From contig OX377201.1 in the NCBI GenBank assembly GCA_947396885.1, positions 68,112,983 through 68,176,982 on the forward strand: a stretch of 64,000 nucleotides of DNA. Reading direction: 5' to 3'. Both the position numbers and the translations under genes were made by a program. Shown piece by piece: positions 63,201-64,000 of this stretch (position 1 is the stretch's first letter; the number at the start of each line of letters is the position of its first letter). A model generated the notes under the pieces. That model was given only the letters and a program-made list of their open reading frames with translations, had not been told where the DNA came from and did no database searches. Source of the DNA: Heligmosomoides polygyrus polygyrus (lineage: Eukaryota > Nematoda > Chromadorea > Rhabditida > Heligmosomidae).

Positions 63201-64000
63201 TTGTTAGATTTACTACGCCCGATGACAACACTGTTCATTGGCACTAGTTTCCATGTGAAGTTTTAAAAAGTTCAAGGAAGTGTAGGAGATAACCTAAAGA
63301 AAAACAATTCCGGAGACTGGGACAACTCCTAGGAGATGGTCCAAGTGCGAAATTGTGTGCAGTTTTAAACAGCATACCGCTTCCGTGAGAGGAGTGTCCT
63401 TTCAAGCTTGGTAAAGCATCGGATGTCATGCGGTTTGCAGTACACAGCAAGGCAGCAAGCCGAAGAGAGCCAGAACGAGCGTTCAGTAATTAATGGAGAG
63501 CATGCTTCTTCAGCCGGCAAGGCTGTGGATGCTGACTTGAGTCCCTCTTGCGAACCCTTGCTCATTTGATGCACGCCTCCCAATCCGCATTTCAAGACGT
63601 TTCATATAGTTCCCGACTGGTGTTGATTAGGTGCAGAGGCGCCTTCTCTTTTCTAAGTCTTAGTGAACAGCCGAACAATCGCAGAAGATTTTTACTGCCA
63701 CTCCTTAACTCAAATCCGGCACAATTTGTCGTAGTGTGTAGCTGATCCGCCTTCTGCTCGCAAAACAAGCCCTAGTTCGTGTACCTAGCGCAACAGGTAC
63801 ATAGGAGGGGCACACTTGAATGAGCGCTTCATCGTGCGCTTAGCTAATAAACAATTGCTTGCCATCAAGACCGGTTAATCGGTTAATCTTGCCTGAGAAA
63901 ACTTCAAAATTTTCTAAAGGCATAAATTCAGTCTGAAGGTTAGATACCAAGTCAATGTGGGTTTTGAAAATATACAACAAGAATGAGGAGAGCTTCCGTA
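63201..64000. other. Intronic stretch to the window edge, nothing recognised
   Basis: No ATIC exon, transposase or repeat recognised on either strand. Confidence 0.35.

Noticed and set aside
1..64000. CRISPR arrays, bacterial operons, ribosome binding sites and riboswitches
   Set aside because: No regularly spaced repeats or bacterial gene organisation occur; the spliced gene and the element content are eukaryotic.
60288..64000. Search for the N-terminal ATIC exon (KTLHP...HAGIL region)
   Set aside because: No minus-strand frame in this stretch gives the expected motifs; the exon is presumed to lie to the right of the window.

Overview
The window looks like nuclear DNA of a nematode, most probably a strongylid of the hookworm kind. 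The reasons are one spliced metazoan gene, introns of two very different sizes, and a dense load of mariner, RTE, CR1, Penelope-like, Helitron, Harbinger and tRNA-SINE sequence. The species is an inference. Nothing prokaryotic is present.

The only host gene I can establish is the bifunctional purine-synthesis enzyme ATIC (AICAR formyltransferase / IMP cyclohydrolase; bacterial PurH). It is on the minus strand and runs right to left. Nine exons in collinear order are recognisable: 60287-60176, 60123-60032, 19843-19728, 19668-19603, 8571-8446, 8388-8275, 719-638, 585-492 and 437-309. They cover the C-terminal half of the cyclohydrolase domain and the first part of the transformylase domain. The N-terminal exons must lie beyond base 64000 and the C-terminal exons before base 1. 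A small exon of 3n+2 bases is predicted in the 40-kb intron but was not found. Introns are either 52-59 bases, or about 7.6, 11.0 and 40.2 kb, and the large ones hold almost everything else in the window.

Intron 720-8274 holds a dispersed repeat, a mariner relic, a Tc1-like relic on the other strand, a CR1 relic and a SINE with target-site duplications. Intron 8572-19602 holds a 3.15-kb giant foldback element (9936-13085), a second palindrome, and two mariners with matching terminal repeats, one interrupted by a CR1 fragment. Intron 19844-60031 holds a third mariner, SINEs, RTE fragments, an AT-rich Penelope-like element (28.1-30.0 kb), an RTE reverse transcriptase with few lesions (30.8-32.9 kb), a Helitron helicase end with structured hairpins (33 kb), a Harbinger-type MITE (34.26-34.59 kb), a GIY-YIG relic (36.6 kb), a nearly intact CR1 element (40.8-43.9 kb), a mariner carrying three nested insertions (47.7-50.0 kb), a second Penelope-like relic in two orientations (51.3-52.6 kb) and a decayed Gypsy-type LTR element (52.6-55.8 kb). 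To the right of the last exons, 60.3-64.0 kb holds a mariner relic and a 1-kb inverted repeat with tRNA-like promoters.

Apart from the ATIC exons the coding content is transposon reverse transcriptase, transposase, helicase or nuclease, mostly broken. The CR1 ORF2 (955 codons) is the best-preserved mobile gene. All positions and matches were read by eye, so edges of repeats and relics are approximate unless terminal repeats or target-site duplications define them.
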